Shown here in pieces: positions 62,480 to 64,000 of a stretch of 64,000 nucleotides of DNA. Within the stretch, counting starts at the first letter, position 1. The number at the start of each line of letters is the position of its first letter. Both the position numbers and the translations under genes were made by a program. The notes under the pieces are model-generated. The model had not been told where the DNA came from, did not search any database, and saw only the letters and a program-made list of their open reading frames with translations. This stretch comes from Manis javanica (taxonomy: Eukaryota; Chordata; Mammalia; Pholidota; Manidae), in contig NC_133158.1 in the NCBI RefSeq assembly GCF_040802235.1, positions 84,802,501-84,866,500 on the forward strand. Reading direction: 5' to 3'.

Positions 62480-64000
62480 TAGAGTGAGGAAGGAATATTT
62501 GGGGCCCAGCTCCTGCATCCAGGGTGAGGGTGGCAGCATCAGACTCGGTGTGCAGATGATGTGCCCCACTCGGTCTGGAGCTAGAACTGGCCAGGCAGCT
62601 GCCAGAGAGTGTGTGTCCGTCCCCAGCTGCACTTGCAATTGGTCATCAAGAAATAATCTGTAGGAGACCACTGGGCTGCTGATCTGAAAACATTCTGCCA
62701 GGAGTGGGTGGAAGAAGGGCTTGCAGCCACTATCTCTGGCATTTTCTTGCCTTGGAATTGGGGCTCAGCTAATTTACATGAAAGGGAGCTGCCAGTGATT
62801 GCATCTGGGGAAATGGTGAGGAGAGGGAGTTCCCATGAATGTGGTATGAGGTTGATGCTGGAATTACAGCTGTGAGTGCTTTTAAGCCTGCCACCATACA
62901 GCAATCCCAAACTTCACCACCTGTGGCTGGCAGAGTACTAGTGGTCAAGAAATACCAATGTGCAACTCCTGGGTGTGCCAGAGACCTCCTTAGCGGAGCT
63001 TCTCCCAAAGTGAAACATTCCTCTGACATTAATATAGTTCAAGAAATATGTAGAACAATTAATCTGGAAATTTTAAATATTGGAGTTTTTTCCCCTGCAA
63101 GCACCAAATTTTTCCAGAATCTTCCCAAAGCTGAGAACTTTTGCTGCTCTTGAAAGGTTTTTACAAATGTGTATGAAACTAAAAACAGTAGCTTTTTTCA
63201 AAAAACATTTTTTTCTCTCATGCCAGGCCACTTTGAGCTGAACCTCTCCCTTGCTGGTATAGGTGCTTTCAGCTCTGTTGGTTAACATACTCTCTGGGAA
63301 TGTCTGAAAAGATTAGGGATCTGTAGCTTTTAAGTATCAATTGTTATTTCACTCATTGGCTCAATTTAGCTTCACCTGTGCCCTGTGCCTGGAGCATGGT
63401 ATCTAATCGTAAATCTTCCTTCATTGAAAACAAGATCGTCTTCCTTCTCCTCCTGCCTTCCTCCCTTTCTAGTAAAGAAGACTAAGCCTTTGTGGCTCTG
63501 ATAACTTGAAAGCTCTTAGCATAATAATGTAGACTCTTCCTTGTGATCAAAGAACTACGTGGGGGACTTCGCATGGCCTTGCCACTGCACAGGTTGAACT
63601 TTCTAGGATTTGCGAGGAAGGGAGAAAAATCAGTCAAATCACTGGTCTTAAATCTCGAGTTTACCTCATAATCATTATAGTCCTCCAATTCAATTCTTTT
63701 TAACATACAGAATCTGAGCACCTCCTAGGTGCAGTATCTGTGGAGGTACTGAAAAGGCAACAATAAATTCATTCATTCAACAACTATTTGTGTAACACAT
63801 ACAATATGCCAGACTTTGTTTCTAGCACCGGGCTACATGAATGACTAAAACAGAAAAATATTCTTCCACCTATGTACAAATATGGTCAGGAAAAAGGAAT
63901 TTTAGAGGTCCATCCCAGAAAACAAAAATGTCTTCTACAACTCTTTCCATATCATGCCTTAATTTAAATCAGCTTTTACCTTAGTATTCCAGATTACAAG
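62480..64000. other. Intergenic sequence, GC-richer at 62490-63030
   Basis: 62490-63030 is clearly richer in GC than the surroundings and matches no repeat I recognise. The frame 62839-63153 (104 codons) has no domain I know. From 63040 onward the sequence returns to AT-rich; an L2/MIR-like piece occurs near 63755-63850 ('attcattcattcaacaacta'). No gene is called. Confidence 0.5.

Noticed and set aside
62839..63153. 104-codon + strand frame in the GC-richer segment
   Set aside because: No domain, no splice context and no promoter or poly(A) signal; left as unexplained DNA.
1..64000. CRISPR array, phage genes, operons or a bacterial-type system
   Set aside because: The window is mammalian with spliced exons; no regularly spaced repeats with unique spacers or compact gene clusters exist.

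Overview
The window is from a placental mammal and holds one protein-coding gene: a complete, intact PROS1 on the + strand, encoding vitamin K-dependent protein S, the anticoagulant cofactor of activated protein C and TFPI and a ligand of TAM receptors. All 15 coding exons can be placed to the base. They have GT-AG borders and join into one open frame of 675 codons plus stop. Exon sizes (76, 158, 25, 87, 123, 132, 126, 122, 116, 190, 168, 169, 149, 226 and 161 coding bases) follow the human gene as I recall it. The exception is exon 13, which is one codon shorter.

Layout: 1-1309 is upstream sequence, with an old LTR-like repeat and then a GC-rich, TATA-less promoter region. Exon 1 is at 1310-1385. 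Intron 1 (16.8 kb) carries L1 and LTR repeats, including a 2.2 kb L1 3' fragment with a visible target-site duplication. Exons 2-4 (18209-29925) encode the propeptide, Gla domain, helical stack and thrombin-sensitive loop. Exons 5-8 (31485-38282) encode four EGF domains, one per exon. Exons 9-15 (40083-57938) encode the two laminin-G-like (SHBG-like) domains. The 3' UTR runs to a poly(A) signal at 59143. From there to 64000 I see no gene, only old repeats, a 600-base purine-rich tract and an unexplained GC-richer segment.

Organism: the protein reads as a laurasiatherian protein S. For example it has Gly46, Gly49 and Arg52 in the thrombin loop, as I remember for cattle. The DNA is rich in L1 and in ancient MIR, MaLR and MER5-type repeats. 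I see no young lineage SINEs: no Alu, rodent B1/B2, carnivore tRNA-Lys SINE, equine ERE or ruminant Bov-tA. The L1 3' end at 4154-6383 resembles sequence I associate with pangolins, but that is a guess from memory.

No undescribed system is evident. The most notable points are protein-level changes in this ortholog (thrombin loop, C4BP-binding segment, N-glycan loss, Gla omega loop), a near-ideal G-quadruplex motif in intron 2, and several repeat structures.
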